This document shows, piece by piece, positions 35,075-45,112 of a DNA stretch of 64,000 nt. Source of the DNA: Rhodobacteraceae bacterium UBA6796 (GTDB taxonomy: Bacteria > Pseudomonadota > Alphaproteobacteria > Rhodobacterales > Rhodobacteraceae); NCBI GenBank assembly GCA_002452815.1, contig DKFM01000015.1, positions 93,799-157,798 of the forward strand, read 5' to 3'. Position 1 is the stretch's first letter, and every line of letters begins with the position of its first letter. The notes under the pieces are model-generated. The model was not told the origin of the DNA and made no database searches. It saw only the letters and a list, made by a program, of their open reading frames with translations. Position numbers and translations under genes: made by a program.

Positions 35075-36238
35075 ATGCAAAGCCAAGCGAATCGTCATTT
35101 CAAAGTCGCCTTTTTGAACCTCAACGATGGCCCACACGGGGAGTATGGTGCCTTGCTGGCCGCTGCCGTTGCGCAGCAGTCGGATGCCGAAGTTCTGGTG
35201 ATAGTCCCTGAAAGCCTCCTCAAGGGGGCGCGTGCGGGGGCGCATCTCGAGGGAATAGCAACGCATGCTATCCGGTTCGACGGCAAGATGAACAAGGTCA
35301 AATCCTTGATCGAGGCTTGGCGGATCCTGCGCGCCTTCCGGCCCGACGTGATCCACGACCCGGTTGGCAGCGGTATCGGCGCGATGTTGCCGCTGCGCCC
35401 CTTTTTGCCGGGGCTGGCGCCCTTGGTCGTGACTGAGCACAACCCGGTGGTGCATCCCGGCCTTTCCGGTCGCCATCATGGCCCGGCGCGCGCCCTGACC
35501 CGCAGGACGGCGGCGCTGATCCATGTTCACGGCCCGCAGGCCTATGCAGAAATGCGCGGCTTCGGCGTGCCCGAGGACCGGCTGGTGATCATCCGTCACG
35601 GCGCTTTTGACGAATATGGCGCGGCGGCACGCGGCGTCGACCGCGGCGGTTCGAAGCAGATTTTGATCTTCGGGGGGCTGCGGCCGAACAAGGGCATCGA
35701 CATGCTGCCCGAGATCTTCGCCAAGGTGCGCGCCCACCATCCCGATGCCACGCTGTTGGTGACGGGTGAGCGCCTCAAGCGTATCGACAGCGCGATGGCA
35801 GAGGCCATGGACAAGGCACTCGACAAGCTCGCCGCCATGGAGGGCTGCACGCTTTCGAATGCGCGCGTGCCCGAAGAAGACATCGCCCGGCTGTTCGGAA
35901 GTTGCGGGCTTTGCCTTTTACCCTATCACACGGCCACCCAAAGCGGGGTCGCCATGATCGCCATGACCACCGGCGCCCCCTTGGTCGCAACGCGCGTGGG
36001 CGATCTGCCCGACGTGATCGAGCACGGCCGCACCGGCCTTCTGGCCGAGCCAAACGCAGAGGCGATCGCCGACGAGATCATCCGCGCCTTCGACGATCCC
36101 GAGGCGACGAATGCGCGCGCCGAGGCCGCCCTGGGCTTTGCCGCCGAAGAATGTGCCTGGCCGGTGATAGGCAGGCAGATGGTCGCGGCTTATACCCGAC
36201 TCCTATCGAAGGGCTCAGGTGAGGACGGTGAAAAATGA
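35075..36238 (+). CDS. Glycosyltransferase family 4
   Basis: A 387-residue GT-B fold protein. The N-terminal Rossmann half has VAFLNLNDGPHGEY and a VVTEHNPVVHPG catalytic-side segment; the C-terminal half has the donor-binding LIFGGLRPNKGID, LLVTGERL and the GT4 ...GVAMIAMTTGAPLVATRVGDLPD...GRTGLL block with its Glu/Gly region. It transfers a nucleotide-activated sugar to the growing repeat unit on the cytoplasmic face. It overlaps wzy by four bases. Sugar specificity cannot be read directly; GDP-mannose is available from manBC. Confidence 0.9.
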   Translation: MQSQANRHFKVAFLNLNDGPHGEYGALLAAAVAQQSDAEVLVIVPESLLKGARAGAHLEGIATHAIRFDGKMNKVKSLIEAWRILRAFRPDVIHDPVGSGIGAMLPLRPFLPGLAPLVVTEHNPVVHPGLSGRHHGPARALTRRTAALIHVHGPQAYAEMRGFGVPEDRLVIIRHGAFDEYGAAARGVDRGGSKQILIFGGLRPNKGIDMLPEIFAKVRAHHPDATLLVTGERLKRIDSAMAEAMDKALDKLAAMEGCTLSNARVPEEDIARLFGSCGLCLLPYHTATQSGVAMIAMTTGAPLVATRVGDLPDVIEHGRTGLLAEPNAEAIADEIIRAFDDPEATNARAEAALGFAAEECAWPVIGRQMVAAYTRLLSKGSGEDGEK

Positions 36239-37707
36239 AGATGAACGGCCTGTATCTGGGGCTGAGCCTATACGGAATACTGGCGGCGCTCCTTGCGTTG
36301 GTTCTGTCGTCGGGGCAATCCAACTGGCTCTTGTTCGGTTTCGGCCAGCTCTCCTTGCCGGCGCTCCTGTTGGTGCCCTCGCTCCTGTCGCGCCCAATCA
36401 AGGTGACCGACCCGCTCAACTTGCTACTCATCGGCGTAATCATCGGAACGGTACTGCAAAGCGCCCTGCTCGCATTCGGCGATAGCCCGGCCAGAACCTT
36501 TCTCATGGCGGACTGGACCGTGGACGATTATGCTACGGGGTCCCTATGGATGATGCTTTCACTCTTCATCATCGGCACCACCTATTCCCTCACCACGAAA
36601 CGGATCAAAATCCGCAGGTTTCTGCCAAGTGCGAAACATTTTTCCGCCGCGGGCGTTTCCATCGGTGTACTGATCGGCATTCTCGTATCGCTCTTCGCGC
36701 TCGTGACCTATCTGAAAGCGACCGGGGGCTTCAGCCTTTCCGAAATCAGCCGAAAACGAACGGTCGAATTCATCTCCAACGGTCAAGTCGTCTACGCCGG
36801 AGGGGGGTATTCACAGCTCTTCGCCACAATTTCGAGATATGTGCTCCTGATCCTGCTCGGATTTTTCCTGCAACGTAAGCAGCGGCTCGGGTTCGCCAAT
36901 ACGACAGTGCTCGTCTTGATGTTCCTCCTCGCCGCGGCGCTGCCCTTCGTCTCCAGCAGCCGCGGCAGCCTGTTGCAAATTTTCTTCGGCATGCTCTATG
37001 TCTTCGTCGCCTTTCGCAATGTGTCGTGGCGCTCCCTGCTCATTACCGCGCTCATCCCCATTTTCATCTTTACCGCCATGACGGGCCTGCGTGCCGCTTG
37101 GCAGGCGCAAACTTCGAGTTCGGAAGTCCAGTTCAAGAACCCTCTGCTCACCATGGCCGAAAGCGGAAATGGCCTCGCCATCGGAAGCACCACGGCGGTG
37201 CTGTACGGCGTTCCCGAGCGCATGCCCTACCAACTGGGCAGCACCCTGACCGCCTGGGTCTTCGCGCCGATTCCCAGATCGATCTGGCCCGGAAAACCCG
37301 AAACGGCTCTCGGACGGCGGGTCAAGGAGGAAATCTATCACCTTGGGGCGCTCCGCAATGGATTCCCCCCCTCTTTCATGGCCGAAGGATATATCAACTT
37401 CGGCTGGCTCGGATTTTTCTCGTTCAGTGCGTTGTTCGGATTCGTCCTGCGCCTGATCGCCAATTCGTTCGACCCTCTGAAATCGGCAACGCCGACGGCA
37501 CCAGTCCTGTATTACATCGTTGCAAGCAATTTCGTCGGGCTGTCGAATATCAACCTGTCTCTCGCGGTCATTCGCTTCGGGATGGACCTTTTTGCCTTCC
37601 TCTTTGCCTATATGCTGTTGCGCTACATCATCGCACGTAAACCAAGCCACAGGCGGTATCCACTGCCGAGCCCGGCTGAGGTGCGGACTCAGCTGACGCC
37701 CAGATAA
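36235..37707 (+). CDS. Oligosaccharide repeat-unit polymerase (Wzy-like)
   Basis: A 490-residue protein with about ten to twelve hydrophobic segments. It has a large loop with FVSSSRGSLLQIFFG and, further on, the IPRSIWPGKP and FMAEGYINFGWLGFF motifs typical of oligosaccharide repeat-unit polymerases (the PRSIxPxKP and E.Y.NFG patterns). Wzy joins undecaprenyl-linked repeats in the periplasm. It is translationally coupled to the preceding GT4. The base composition is visibly less GC-rich than the neighbouring chromosome, consistent with acquired polysaccharide genes. It converges on the sulfotransferase gene with a 19-base overlap. Confidence 0.85.
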   Translation: MKMNGLYLGLSLYGILAALLALVLSSGQSNWLLFGFGQLSLPALLLVPSLLSRPIKVTDPLNLLLIGVIIGTVLQSALLAFGDSPARTFLMADWTVDDYATGSLWMMLSLFIIGTTYSLTTKRIKIRRFLPSAKHFSAAGVSIGVLIGILVSLFALVTYLKATGGFSLSEISRKRTVEFISNGQVVYAGGGYSQLFATISRYVLLILLGFFLQRKQRLGFANTTVLVLMFLLAAALPFVSSSRGSLLQIFFGMLYVFVAFRNVSWRSLLITALIPIFIFTAMTGLRAAWQAQTSSSEVQFKNPLLTMAESGNGLAIGSTTAVLYGVPERMPYQLGSTLTAWVFAPIPRSIWPGKPETALGRRVKEEIYHLGALRNGFPPSFMAEGYINFGWLGFFSFSALFGFVLRLIANSFDPLKSATPTAPVLYYIVASNFVGLSNINLSLAVIRFGMDLFAFLFAYMLLRYIIARKPSHRRYPLPSPAEVRTQLTPR

Positions 37708-38510
37708 CCCGCAGCGAGCGCATCTCCAGCCAGAGCCTCCACAAGCTTCCGGCGCGTGGCATCGTCGAGCTTCTCGGTCATCGGGCGCGCCTTGGGCAAG
37801 ATCAGCGACCGGATCCTGTCGCGCAGGCCACGCGGCAAGAGGGGCTTGATCCGGTAAAGGTAGAAATGCGAAGTGGAAATGCGCCCGAGCAGCGTGCCCT
37901 CCACCGCCACCAGCGCACCTTCGGAAGCATTGCGATGCGTGCCCGAGGGCTGCACCGCGGCCTCGACACCGAGAAACCGGCAGATGCGGGCGAACTCGGC
38001 GGGACGGTCGGCGAGGAAATCCTCGAATTTCACGACCAGAACGTTCTCATCGCCAAACGTCTCGCGCCACGGAGCAAGCTGCCATTCGTAGCGGGAATAG
38101 GCGACATAGCTTTCATCCTCAAGCACGGCCTCGTTGAGCGGGCGCTGTTCCAGTTCAAGCCCCCAGAGGTGGTGATACTGGCTGACGATGCGCCGGATCG
38201 GGTCTCGGGTCATGTAGATGATCTTGACCTCTGGACCAAGCAGTCTGCGCGCCCTTTCGGCGACCCCCTGGTAGGTCGGGCGCTTCGCATAGGCGGTCGA
38301 GGCGTCACCGGCCATGACACCGGGCGGGCAACCGTCGAACTTGCGCCGATAGGCCGCAAGGCCCTCGGGGGTTTCGACCGCCTCGAAGGCCAGATCGTTG
38401 GGCTCTTTCTCCGGGGGAAGCCAGATGCCGCCCACATGCAAAAGCTCTTCGTAAAGCGTGGTCGTTCCAGCCTTCATTGCGCCGATCAGCAGGAAGCTCG
38501 GTAATGTCAT
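37689..38510 (-). CDS. PAPS-dependent sulfotransferase
   Basis: The ATG at 38510 has AGGGGA upstream and gives 273 residues. The 5'-phosphosulfate loop FLLIGAMKAGTTTLYEEL is at the N-terminus and the 3'-phosphate-binding YMTRDPIRRIVSQYHH near residue 100, with DASTAY between. Enzymes of this kind move sulfate from PAPS to hydroxyls of carbohydrates or lipids. Within this locus the likely acceptor is the polysaccharide repeat or its lipid-linked precursor. It reads against the flanking genes on both sides. Confidence 0.9.
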   Translation of the reverse strand: MTLPSFLLIGAMKAGTTTLYEELLHVGGIWLPPEKEPNDLAFEAVETPEGLAAYRRKFDGCPPGVMAGDASTAYAKRPTYQGVAERARRLLGPEVKIIYMTRDPIRRIVSQYHHLWGLELEQRPLNEAVLEDESYVAYSRYEWQLAPWRETFGDENVLVVKFEDFLADRPAEFARICRFLGVEAAVQPSGTHRNASEGALVAVEGTLLGRISTSHFYLYRIKPLLPRGLRDRIRSLILPKARPMTEKLDDATRRKLVEALAGDALAAGYLGVS

Positions 38511-38744
38511 GTTTTCCCCTTGATTCGCGGAAATCGTCGCCATCCGCGCACGCGCTTTCAGCCCGATATCACATACCACTCTCGCAGTTGCAGCGTAACG
38601 TGTGCGCACCACGCTGAGCAATAGCAATCGCCCAAGGCCTGCGGCGGCACTCCGTGGTTGTGCCTCACCCACGTGATGAAATAGTATTTAAAAGGCGGTG
38701 AAGCCGTTCCACAAGCAGCCCGGATCAAGCGAGGAGCCAAATTA

Positions 38745-39662
38745 ATGGTCGCACTGGTCATTCCCGTCTGGAACGGAGGAGAGCGCTACCGAGAATGCCT
38801 TGACGCAGTGGCCGAGCAGGTTCCCCCTGTGTCGGAACGTCTGGTCATGGAAAGTGGCTCAAAGGACGGCTCGCGTGCGCTTTCGCTCCAATACGGATTC
38901 CGCGTGCATGATGTCGCGCCGGGCACGTTCGATCATGGTGGAACCCGCTCCGATGCCGTGAAGCTTGTCGATGACGAGATCATTGTCTTCCTCACCCAAG
39001 ATGCGATTCTCGATGATCCTCATGCCATCGCCAATCTGGTTGCTGCATTCGACGATCCAGCCGTGGGGGCGGCCTACGGGCGCCAGCTTCCGCATCGCGA
39101 CGCCAATCTCTTTGCCGAACATGCTCGCGCAACCAGCTATACCGCCAAATCCTATGTGACCTCGATGGAGGCTGATTTCCCCGTCGGGATTCGCAAATGT
39201 TTCGCTTCGAATTCCTTCGCCGCCTATCGGCGCACGGCGCTGGAGCAGGTTGGAGGTTTCCCGAGGTCCGTGATCTTGAGCGAAGACGCTTACGCGGTAG
39301 CCCGCATGCTGCAGAAAGGTTGGAAAGTCGCCTATGTCGCCGAGGCGAAGGTGCGCCATTCGCACAACTATACCCTGCGCGAGGAATTCTCGCGCTATTT
39401 CGACATCGGCGTTTTCCATAGCATGGAAGCTTGGATATTAGAGGCGTTCGGCCGCCCCGAAAGTGAGGGCGCGCGAATTGCGATCGATCAGATCCGCTTT
39501 TGCCTGTCGCGCAAGCGTCCCGATGCTGCCCTCCGCTCCGTCGCGATGAGTGGGGCAAAGTTTCTGGGTTACAAGCTTGGCTCGCAGCACGCGCGCCTCG
39601 GCGTGAATTGGTCGCGCCGACTGGCGATGCACAAAGGTTTCTTTCGCGCCAATGCATCGTGA
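38745..39662 (+). CDS. Glycosyltransferase family 2, rhamnosyltransferase-like
   Basis: A GT-A protein of 305 residues: N-terminal VALVIPVWNGGERYRECLDAV, a FLTQDAI motif that replaces the DXD in RfbF-type rhamnosyltransferases, and FASNSFAAYRRTALEQVGGFP with the SEDAYAVARMLQKG catalytic Glu-Asp. GAGGAG lies eight bases before the ATG. TQDA and DHGGTR motifs are usual in dTDP-rhamnosyltransferases, and the rml genes lie a few kb away, so rhamnose transfer is a fair inference. Confidence 0.85.
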   Translation: MVALVIPVWNGGERYRECLDAVAEQVPPVSERLVMESGSKDGSRALSLQYGFRVHDVAPGTFDHGGTRSDAVKLVDDEIIVFLTQDAILDDPHAIANLVAAFDDPAVGAAYGRQLPHRDANLFAEHARATSYTAKSYVTSMEADFPVGIRKCFASNSFAAYRRTALEQVGGFPRSVILSEDAYAVARMLQKGWKVAYVAEAKVRHSHNYTLREEFSRYFDIGVFHSMEAWILEAFGRPESEGARIAIDQIRFCLSRKRPDAALRSVAMSGAKFLGYKLGSQHARLGVNWSRRLAMHKGFFRANAS

Positions 39663-39750
39663 CGCGTATCAAAGACAAGAGCACGGCAACCCGTTTTTCG
39701 AGTGGTTTTGGAAATACTGATATAAATTCACAGACAGAGCCCCACTGCTG

Positions 39751-40118
39751 TGACCCCCGATAACTCGTCCATCTGATGCTAGAGTCCGGCCCAACAGAAG
39801 GACCGGATGTAATGAAGCCATCGAAGTTCAACGAAGCCCAGATCATTGACATCCTGAGGGGGCCGAGGCAGGGGCGAAGACCGCCGATCTCTGCCGTCGG
39901 CACGGGATCAGCAATTCCACGTTCTACGCCTGGAAGGCGAAGTTCGGGGGCATGGAGGTCTCGGACGCGAAGCGGCTGAAGGCGCTTGAGGACGAGAACG
40001 CGAAGCTGAAGCGCCTTTTGGCGGATGCCCTGCTCGACCAGGCCGCGCTGAAGGATCTCCTTAGCCGAAAGTGGTGACGCCCGCCGCCAGGCGCGAGGCC
40101 GTCGCGATCCTCGTGGAA
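39751..40118 (+). pseudogene. Decayed IS3-family element (orfA with 1-bp deletion, orfB stump)
   Basis: OrfA starts at 39812 (MKPSKFNEAQIIDILRG), loses frame by one base near 39858, and continues as EAGAKTADLCRRHGIS...KALEDENAKLKRLL to a stop at 40077. OrfB begins MVTPAARREAVAILVE and breaks off at about 40118. It is a relative of the intact IS at 28178-29448, sharing GAGTCCGGCCCAAC before orfA. The downstream ORF to 40349 is a fusion with sequence I do not recognise. Confidence 0.8.
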
Positions 40119-40391
40119 TTGCACGAGATGAGCGATCTTTACGACCGCCTTTGTGCCGTGGCGAAGCGCCCGCCCGATCTAGGCGCTCTCGCTCGCATCG
40201 CCGAAGCCGCCGAACGGCGTGATCTCGTCGCGGCGGATGCGCCGCTTCTGGAGATGATCGACGTGATCTACAACCAGTCGTGGCGCTGGAAAGCGACGCA
40301 GGCGCGGCGCTGGCTGCGCGCCAGGCTTGGGCTGGCACCGCTGCGCTGAGCCACGTCCAGAGGTGCGGCCGCGGCGCCCCGGCAGCTGCGT

Positions 40392-41555
40392 TCAGCCTGC
40401 CTCGCCCAGAATCCGGGCAATCGCCTCTGAGCCTGCGCCCAGTTCGGCAAACAGCGCCGCGCCAGCGGCATGCGCCGCCTGGTTCAACCGCTCGGAATGG
40501 GCCTGAATGGCCGCGGGCAGGCTCTCTCGTCCGGCCTTCACCTGAGCGAGCTTCTCAGCCAGAAGCGCCGCATCCCGGGCCGGATCCATCGACATCAGCC
40601 AATCCTCGGAAATCAGCCGGCCGCGAATGCAGCCCCGATCCGGTGCAAGCACCGCCACCCCGTTTGCATAGGCCTCCAGCAAGACCAGCGGATCCGCCTC
40701 GTCGATCAGCTTCGTGGGCAGCACGAACAGGTCGATCTCGTCGAAAAACTGCTGCTTGGGCGCGCCCGAAAGCGGCCCGCGCCATTCGATCCGGCCCGGA
40801 TGGGCGGCCACCGCAGCCTCGACGCGGGCGCGCAACCCCGGGTCCGGGATCGGCCCGGCCAGGATCAACCTGCCTTCGCAGCCTTGCGCCAGAAGCGCGG
40901 TCCAGAGGTCAATCAGATAGGGCACCCCCTTCTCCTCGGTCATCACGCTCATATGGCCGAAGCGGACCTCACCCGCGCGCGCCGACAACGCGTCCCGCTT
41001 TTGGGCGGAATAAAGCGCGGCATTGGGCATGACCCGGATGTGAGCGCTGCGCCCGTTTGAATAGAGCGCGGCGAACCCGTCGCGCATCCGCTCGCACAGC
41101 AGGATATGGCGCAGCCAGACCCCGCCGAGCCGCTCGATCAGCGCGATCGCCCGCAAGGGGCCGATGGCAACGGCGCGAAAGCTGTGGTGGTGCAGATAGA
41201 AGACATGGCGACGCAGCCGCAGCACCAGAACCGTGGGCAAGAACAGCCACGCCCCGAGTTGCCCTGGCAACGAGCCATAAACGAGGTCGTCACGGCGCAG
41301 CCTCAAGAGCAGCCGCAGCGGGTTCACCACCGCCCGCCACAGCTTGGCCCCCGCACCCGCCCCCAAAGGCAGAACGTGCAGATCGGTATAGCTGGCAAAA
41401 CGTTCCGCCATGCGTCCGTTGAACACGTTCTGGCCATTGACCGGGGGCGGTAGCTGGCCAATGAACCACAAACGCCGCCGCTGCGTGATCGCGTTATCCA
41501 AGCCGTCGCGTATCATACGCAATCTTCCCCAATCAAATTGCACAGCGCTTGGCAT
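40392..41555 (-). CDS. Glycosyltransferase family 4
   Basis: A 387-residue GT-B protein with the N-terminal substrate loop LWFIGQLPPPVNGQN, the typical start of GT4 enzymes from exopolysaccharide loci. The C-terminal donor domain has GRLILAGPIPDPGLR, FVLPTKLIDEADPLVLLEAYANGV and APDRGCIRG. It is the last gene of the minus-strand rml group. It would add one sugar of the repeat unit; its specificity is unknown. Confidence 0.88.
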   Translation of the reverse strand: MPSAVQFDWGRLRMIRDGLDNAITQRRRLWFIGQLPPPVNGQNVFNGRMAERFASYTDLHVLPLGAGAGAKLWRAVVNPLRLLLRLRRDDLVYGSLPGQLGAWLFLPTVLVLRLRRHVFYLHHHSFRAVAIGPLRAIALIERLGGVWLRHILLCERMRDGFAALYSNGRSAHIRVMPNAALYSAQKRDALSARAGEVRFGHMSVMTEEKGVPYLIDLWTALLAQGCEGRLILAGPIPDPGLRARVEAAVAAHPGRIEWRGPLSGAPKQQFFDEIDLFVLPTKLIDEADPLVLLEAYANGVAVLAPDRGCIRGRLISEDWLMSMDPARDAALLAEKLAQVKAGRESLPAAIQAHSERLNQAAHAAGAALFAELGAGSEAIARILGEAG

Positions 41556-41601
41556 TCCGGACCTTGCGCCAGCTTTGTCGCCTTATGCTGGCCACCCCGC
41601 C

Positions 41602-42483
41602 CTACCACCGGCTCTTCAAAAGTCCCTGCAGATACTGGCCATACTCGTTCTTGGCGAAGGTCTTGGCCCGAGCGGCCAGAGCCTCGCCATCGATCCAGCC
41701 CGAACGATAGGCGATTTCATCGAGACAGCCCGTCTGCAGGCCCTGGCGCAGCTGCAAGGTGCGCACGAAGTTGCCCGCATCAAGCAGACTGCCATGGGTG
41801 CCGGTATCGAGCCAGGCATAGCCGCGGCCCATCTGTTGCACCGAAAGCTTGCCCTCGTGCAGATAGGTCTCGAGCAGCGTGGTGATCTCGAGTTCGCCAC
41901 GCGCGGAAGGCTTGACCTCTTTAGCCCGCGCCGAGGCGGTGTTGTCAAGAAAGTAGAGCCCGGTCACCGCGTAGTTCGACGGCGGCACCGGCGGCTTTTC
42001 GATGATCGCGATCGCCTTGCCCTCGGCGTCGAAATCGACCACGCCATAGCGCTCTGGGTCGGCGACGTGATAGCCGAAGACGGTGCCGCCCTCGGGCTGC
42101 GCATCGGCGGCGCGCAGGAGCTCAGGCAGGCCATGCCCGAAGAAGATGTTGTCGCCCAGCACCATTGCCGAGGCCGCGCCGGCAAGGAAATCCTCGGCCA
42201 GCAGATAGGCCTGCGCCAGCCCGTCGGGCGAGGGTTGGGTGATATAGCTGAGCGAAATGCCCCATTGGCTGCCATCGCCGAGGATTCGGATGAACTGCTC
42301 CTGATCTTGCGGCGTGGTGATCATGGCGATCTCGCGGATGCCGGCAAACATCAGCACCGAAATCGGATAGTAGATCATCGGCTTGTCGTAGATCGGCAGC
42401 AGTTGCTTCGACACGCCCATGGTAATCGGGTAAAGCCGTGTGCCCGACCCGCCGGCGAGGATGATACCTTTGCGATTGCTCAT
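41602..42483 (-). CDS. rmlA: Glucose-1-phosphate thymidylyltransferase
   Basis: RmlA makes dTDP-glucose from dTTP and glucose-1-phosphate. The 293-residue protein has the signature [30 protein letters not shown], split here for reading, plus [12 protein letters not shown] and the C-terminal YGQYLQ helix. The ATG at 42483 overlaps the rmlD stop by four bases; the frame stays open upstream but that is a shadow of rmlD. Confidence 0.97.
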   Translation of the reverse strand: MSNRKGIILAGGSGTRLYPITMGVSKQLLPIYDKPMIYYPISVLMFAGIREIAMITTPQDQEQFIRILGDGSQWGISLSYITQPSPDGLAQAYLLAEDFLAGAASAMVLGDNIFFGHGLPELLRAADAQPEGGTVFGYHVADPERYGVVDFDAEGKAIAIIEKPPVPPSNYAVTGLYFLDNTASARAKEVKPSARGELEITTLLETYLHEGKLSVQQMGRGYAWLDTGTHGSLLDAGNFVRTLQLRQGLQTGCLDEIAYRSGWIDGEALAARAKTFAKNEYGQYLQGLLKSRW

Positions 42484-43331
42484 TTGGCTGCTCCGAGTTG
42501 TTGCAGGACTGCGCTCAGCTCCGCGCGCCAGTCGGGGCGGGAAAGCCCGAAACCGGCGAGGCCCGTGCAGTCCATCCGCGAGTTGGCGGGGCGGCGGGCC
42601 GGCGTGGGATAGGCCGAGGTGGGGATGTCCTCGATGGCACAGGCAAGACCTGCTTGCGCCATGATCTCGCGGGCGAAATCGGCCCAGCTTGCATCGGGCG
42701 CGCCCGAAAAGTGATAGGTGCCGCTCAACTCGGGCTGCGTGCCGAGCACTTCGGCGATGCGCAGGCAGGCCGCGGCGATGGCGCGTGCCGGGGTGGGGCC
42801 GCCGATCTGGTCGGCCACCACGGTGAGTTTGTTGCGCGTGGCGCCAAGGCGCAGCATGGTTTTCACGAAATTCGTCCCATGCGCCGAGAACACCCAGCTG
42901 GTGCGCAAGATGGCGTGCGGGCCGCCCGCCGCGCGCACGCCCTCTTCGCCCGCCAGTTTCGAGCGACCATAGGCGCCGAGCGGGCCGGTCGGATCTGAGG
43001 GCTTCCACGGCGCGGTGCCGTCGCCGGCAAAGACGTAATCGGTGGATATCTGCACGAAGGGCACACCGAGCGCGGCGCAGGCCTCGGCCATGGCCGTAGG
43101 CGAGGTGCCATTGATCGCGGTGGCGAGGTCTTCTTCGCTTTCGGCCTTGTCCACCGCCGTGTAGGCCGCCGCGTTGATCACCGCCGAGGGCGCGATCCGG
43201 CGGATCGCCTCGGCGCAAGCCGCCGGATCGACGAGATCGGCCTCGGCGCGCGAAAGAAAACCGGCCTGCGGCGCGAGGGCACGCAATTCGGTGGCAACCT
43301 GCCCGGTCGAACCAAGGATCAACATCGTCAT
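42480..43331 (-). CDS. rmlD: dTDP-4-dehydrorhamnose reductase
   Basis: RmlD performs the final NAD(P)H-dependent step to dTDP-L-rhamnose. The 283-residue protein has the Rossmann start [36 protein letters not shown] and the catalytic YGRSKLAGE. It overlaps rmlA by four bases and follows rmlB by five, so rmlC-B-D-A form one operon. Confidence 0.97.
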   Translation of the reverse strand: MTMLILGSTGQVATELRALAPQAGFLSRAEADLVDPAACAEAIRRIAPSAVINAAAYTAVDKAESEEDLATAINGTSPTAMAEACAALGVPFVQISTDYVFAGDGTAPWKPSDPTGPLGAYGRSKLAGEEGVRAAGGPHAILRTSWVFSAHGTNFVKTMLRLGATRNKLTVVADQIGGPTPARAIAAACLRIAEVLGTQPELSGTYHFSGAPDASWADFAREIMAQAGLACAIEDIPTSAYPTPARRPANSRMDCTGLAGFGLSRPDWRAELSAVLQQLGAAK

Positions 43332-43336
43332 CGCAC

Positions 43337-44383
43337 TCAGCCCTTGCCCAACCGCACACCCACGCCCTTGCGCTCAAGAAGCGGGCGCCACCAGTCTTCG
43401 TGGGTCAGATACCACTCGACGGTGCGCGCGAGGCCCTCTTCCACCGTCACGCTAGGCCGCCAGCCAAGTTCGGTGCGAATCCGCGTGGGGTCGATGGCAT
43501 AGCGCGCATCATGGCCGGGGCGGTCGGTGACGAAGGTGATCTGATCGGCGTAGGAGCCCGATGCCTTGGGGCATTTCTCGTCGAGAATGGCGCACAGCGC
43601 GCGCACCAATTCGAGGTTGGTGCGCTCGTTCTCGCCGCCGATGTTGTAGCTGCGGCCCAGCTCGCCCTTGGCCACCACCAGCAAAAGCGCATCGGCGTGA
43701 TCTTCGACGAAGAGCCAATCGCGGATGTTGTCGCCCTTGCCGTAGATCGGCAGCGGCTTGCCCGCAAGCGCGTTCAGAATCACCACCGGAATCAGCTTTT
43801 CCGGGAAGTGATAGGGGCCGTAATTGTTGGAGCAATTGGTCAGCACAACCGGCAGACCGTAGGTCTCGTGCCAGGCCCGCACGAGGTGGTCGGAGCTCGC
43901 CTTAGAGGCCGAATAGGGGCTGCGCGGATCGTAGGGCGTATCTTCGGTGAATTTCACGCTCGGGTCGTTGGGCAGCGAGCCGAAGACCTCATCGGTCGAG
44001 ATATGGTGGAAGCGGAAGCCCTCGGGCTTGCCCTCGCGCTGCCAATAGGCGCGGGCGGCTTCGAGCATGTTGTAGGTGCCGGTGATATTGGTCTCGATGA
44101 AATCGCCGGGCCCGTCGATCGAACGGTCGACATGGCTTTCGGCAGCGAGGTGCATCACCGTATCGGGGCGATGGGCGGCGAAAACACGATCAAGCGCGGC
44201 GCGGTCGCGGATGTCGACCTGTTCGAAGGCGTAACCGGGCAGATCGGCCACCGGGGCGACGTTGCCCAGCGAACCGGCGTAGGTAAGCGCATCCACGTTC
44301 ACAACCTCATGGCCGCGCGACATGGCAAGGCGCACCACCGCCGAGCCAATGAAACCCGCGCCACCCGTGACGAGTATCTTCAT
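43337..44383 (-). CDS. rmlB: dTDP-glucose 4,6-dehydratase
   Basis: RmlB converts dTDP-glucose to the 4-keto-6-deoxy intermediate. The 348-residue SDR protein shows [37 protein letters not shown], the catalytic [10 protein letters not shown] and [13 protein letters not shown]. The ATG at 44383 was chosen because the family begins with [10 protein letters not shown]. It lies one base after rmlC and five before rmlD. Confidence 0.97.
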   Translation of the reverse strand: MKILVTGGAGFIGSAVVRLAMSRGHEVVNVDALTYAGSLGNVAPVADLPGYAFEQVDIRDRAALDRVFAAHRPDTVMHLAAESHVDRSIDGPGDFIETNITGTYNMLEAARAYWQREGKPEGFRFHHISTDEVFGSLPNDPSVKFTEDTPYDPRSPYSASKASSDHLVRAWHETYGLPVVLTNCSNNYGPYHFPEKLIPVVILNALAGKPLPIYGKGDNIRDWLFVEDHADALLLVVAKGELGRSYNIGGENERTNLELVRALCAILDEKCPKASGSYADQITFVTDRPGHDARYAIDPTRIRTELGWRPSVTVEEGLARTVEWYLTHEDWWRPLLERKGVGVRLGKG

Positions 44384-44384
44384 C

Positions 44385-44972
44385 TCAGGCCTCGTAATTG
44401 AAGGGGCTGTCGAAATCGGCCAGAGCCGGGGCGGCACTATCCTTGCCCGACAAGATCGGCGTGGCGCCGGTTTCGGGCCAGACAATACCGCAACTGTCCC
44501 AGCGCACGGCGCCGTCACATTCGGGGGCGTAGTGATCCGAGCATTTGTAGACAATTTCGGTATTGGGCTCGAGGGTTGCGAAGCCGTGCAGGAAGCCCGC
44601 CGGAATGAATAGTTGCTTGCCGTTGTCGAAGCTCAGTTCTTCGCCCACCCATTTGCCGTAGGTCGGGCTGCCCTTACGAATGTCGACGGCTACATCAAAG
44701 AGCCGTCCACGCCCGCAACGCACAAGCTTGGCCTGCGCATGGGGGGGCGATTGGAAATGCAGGCCGCGCACCGTGCCCACAGCGCGCGAAAGCGAGTGAT
44801 TGTCCTGCACGAATTCCGGCAGGAACACCCCCGCCTCTTCCAAAGAGCGCCGGTTCCAGCTCTCCGAGAAGAAACCCCTCTCATCGCCGAAGCGCCGGGG
44901 CTGTATCAAGAGAACGCTTTCTATTTCAGTATGCGCAATAAAATTGTTGACGTTCATTATGCCATTCTTCAC
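44385..44972 (-). CDS. rmlC: dTDP-4-dehydrorhamnose 3,5-epimerase
   Basis: RmlC is the cupin epimerase of the rhamnose pathway. Signature residues are seen in 195 residues: [38 protein letters not shown] (catalytic His), [25 protein letters not shown] and [14 protein letters not shown]. Starts at 44972 or 44957 (MNVNNF) are both possible. It opens the rmlCBDA operon, with about 140 bases between it and the TPP-enzyme gene. Confidence 0.95.
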   Translation of the reverse strand: MKNGIMNVNNFIAHTEIESVLLIQPRRFGDERGFFSESWNRRSLEEAGVFLPEFVQDNHSLSRAVGTVRGLHFQSPPHAQAKLVRCGRGRLFDVAVDIRKGSPTYGKWVGEELSFDNGKQLFIPAGFLHGFATLEPNTEIVYKCSDHYAPECDGAVRWDSCGIVWPETGATPILSGKDSAAPALADFDSPFNYEA

Positions 44973-45112
44973 TTCGTGTCTTCGGTCCGTCCCGGTCTAG
45001 GGAAAACCTCAATATCCACACTGTATTTCCCTGCCGCATAAGCTTGAGGCAGGCCAGCGTTCTAACGGTAACATACCCCTATCTCTTCCCCTTCAGCCGA
45101 AACACGCCGTCA

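Noticed and set aside
34412..36238. 608-residue glycosyltransferase with long N-terminal extension
   Set aside because: The first 220 residues show no protein-like pattern; the ATG at 35075 gives a normal GT4 length.
41602..43377. 591-residue frame read as an RmlD-RmlA fusion
   Set aside because: The part above 42483 is an out-of-frame shadow of rmlD; the two genes are separate with a four-base overlap.
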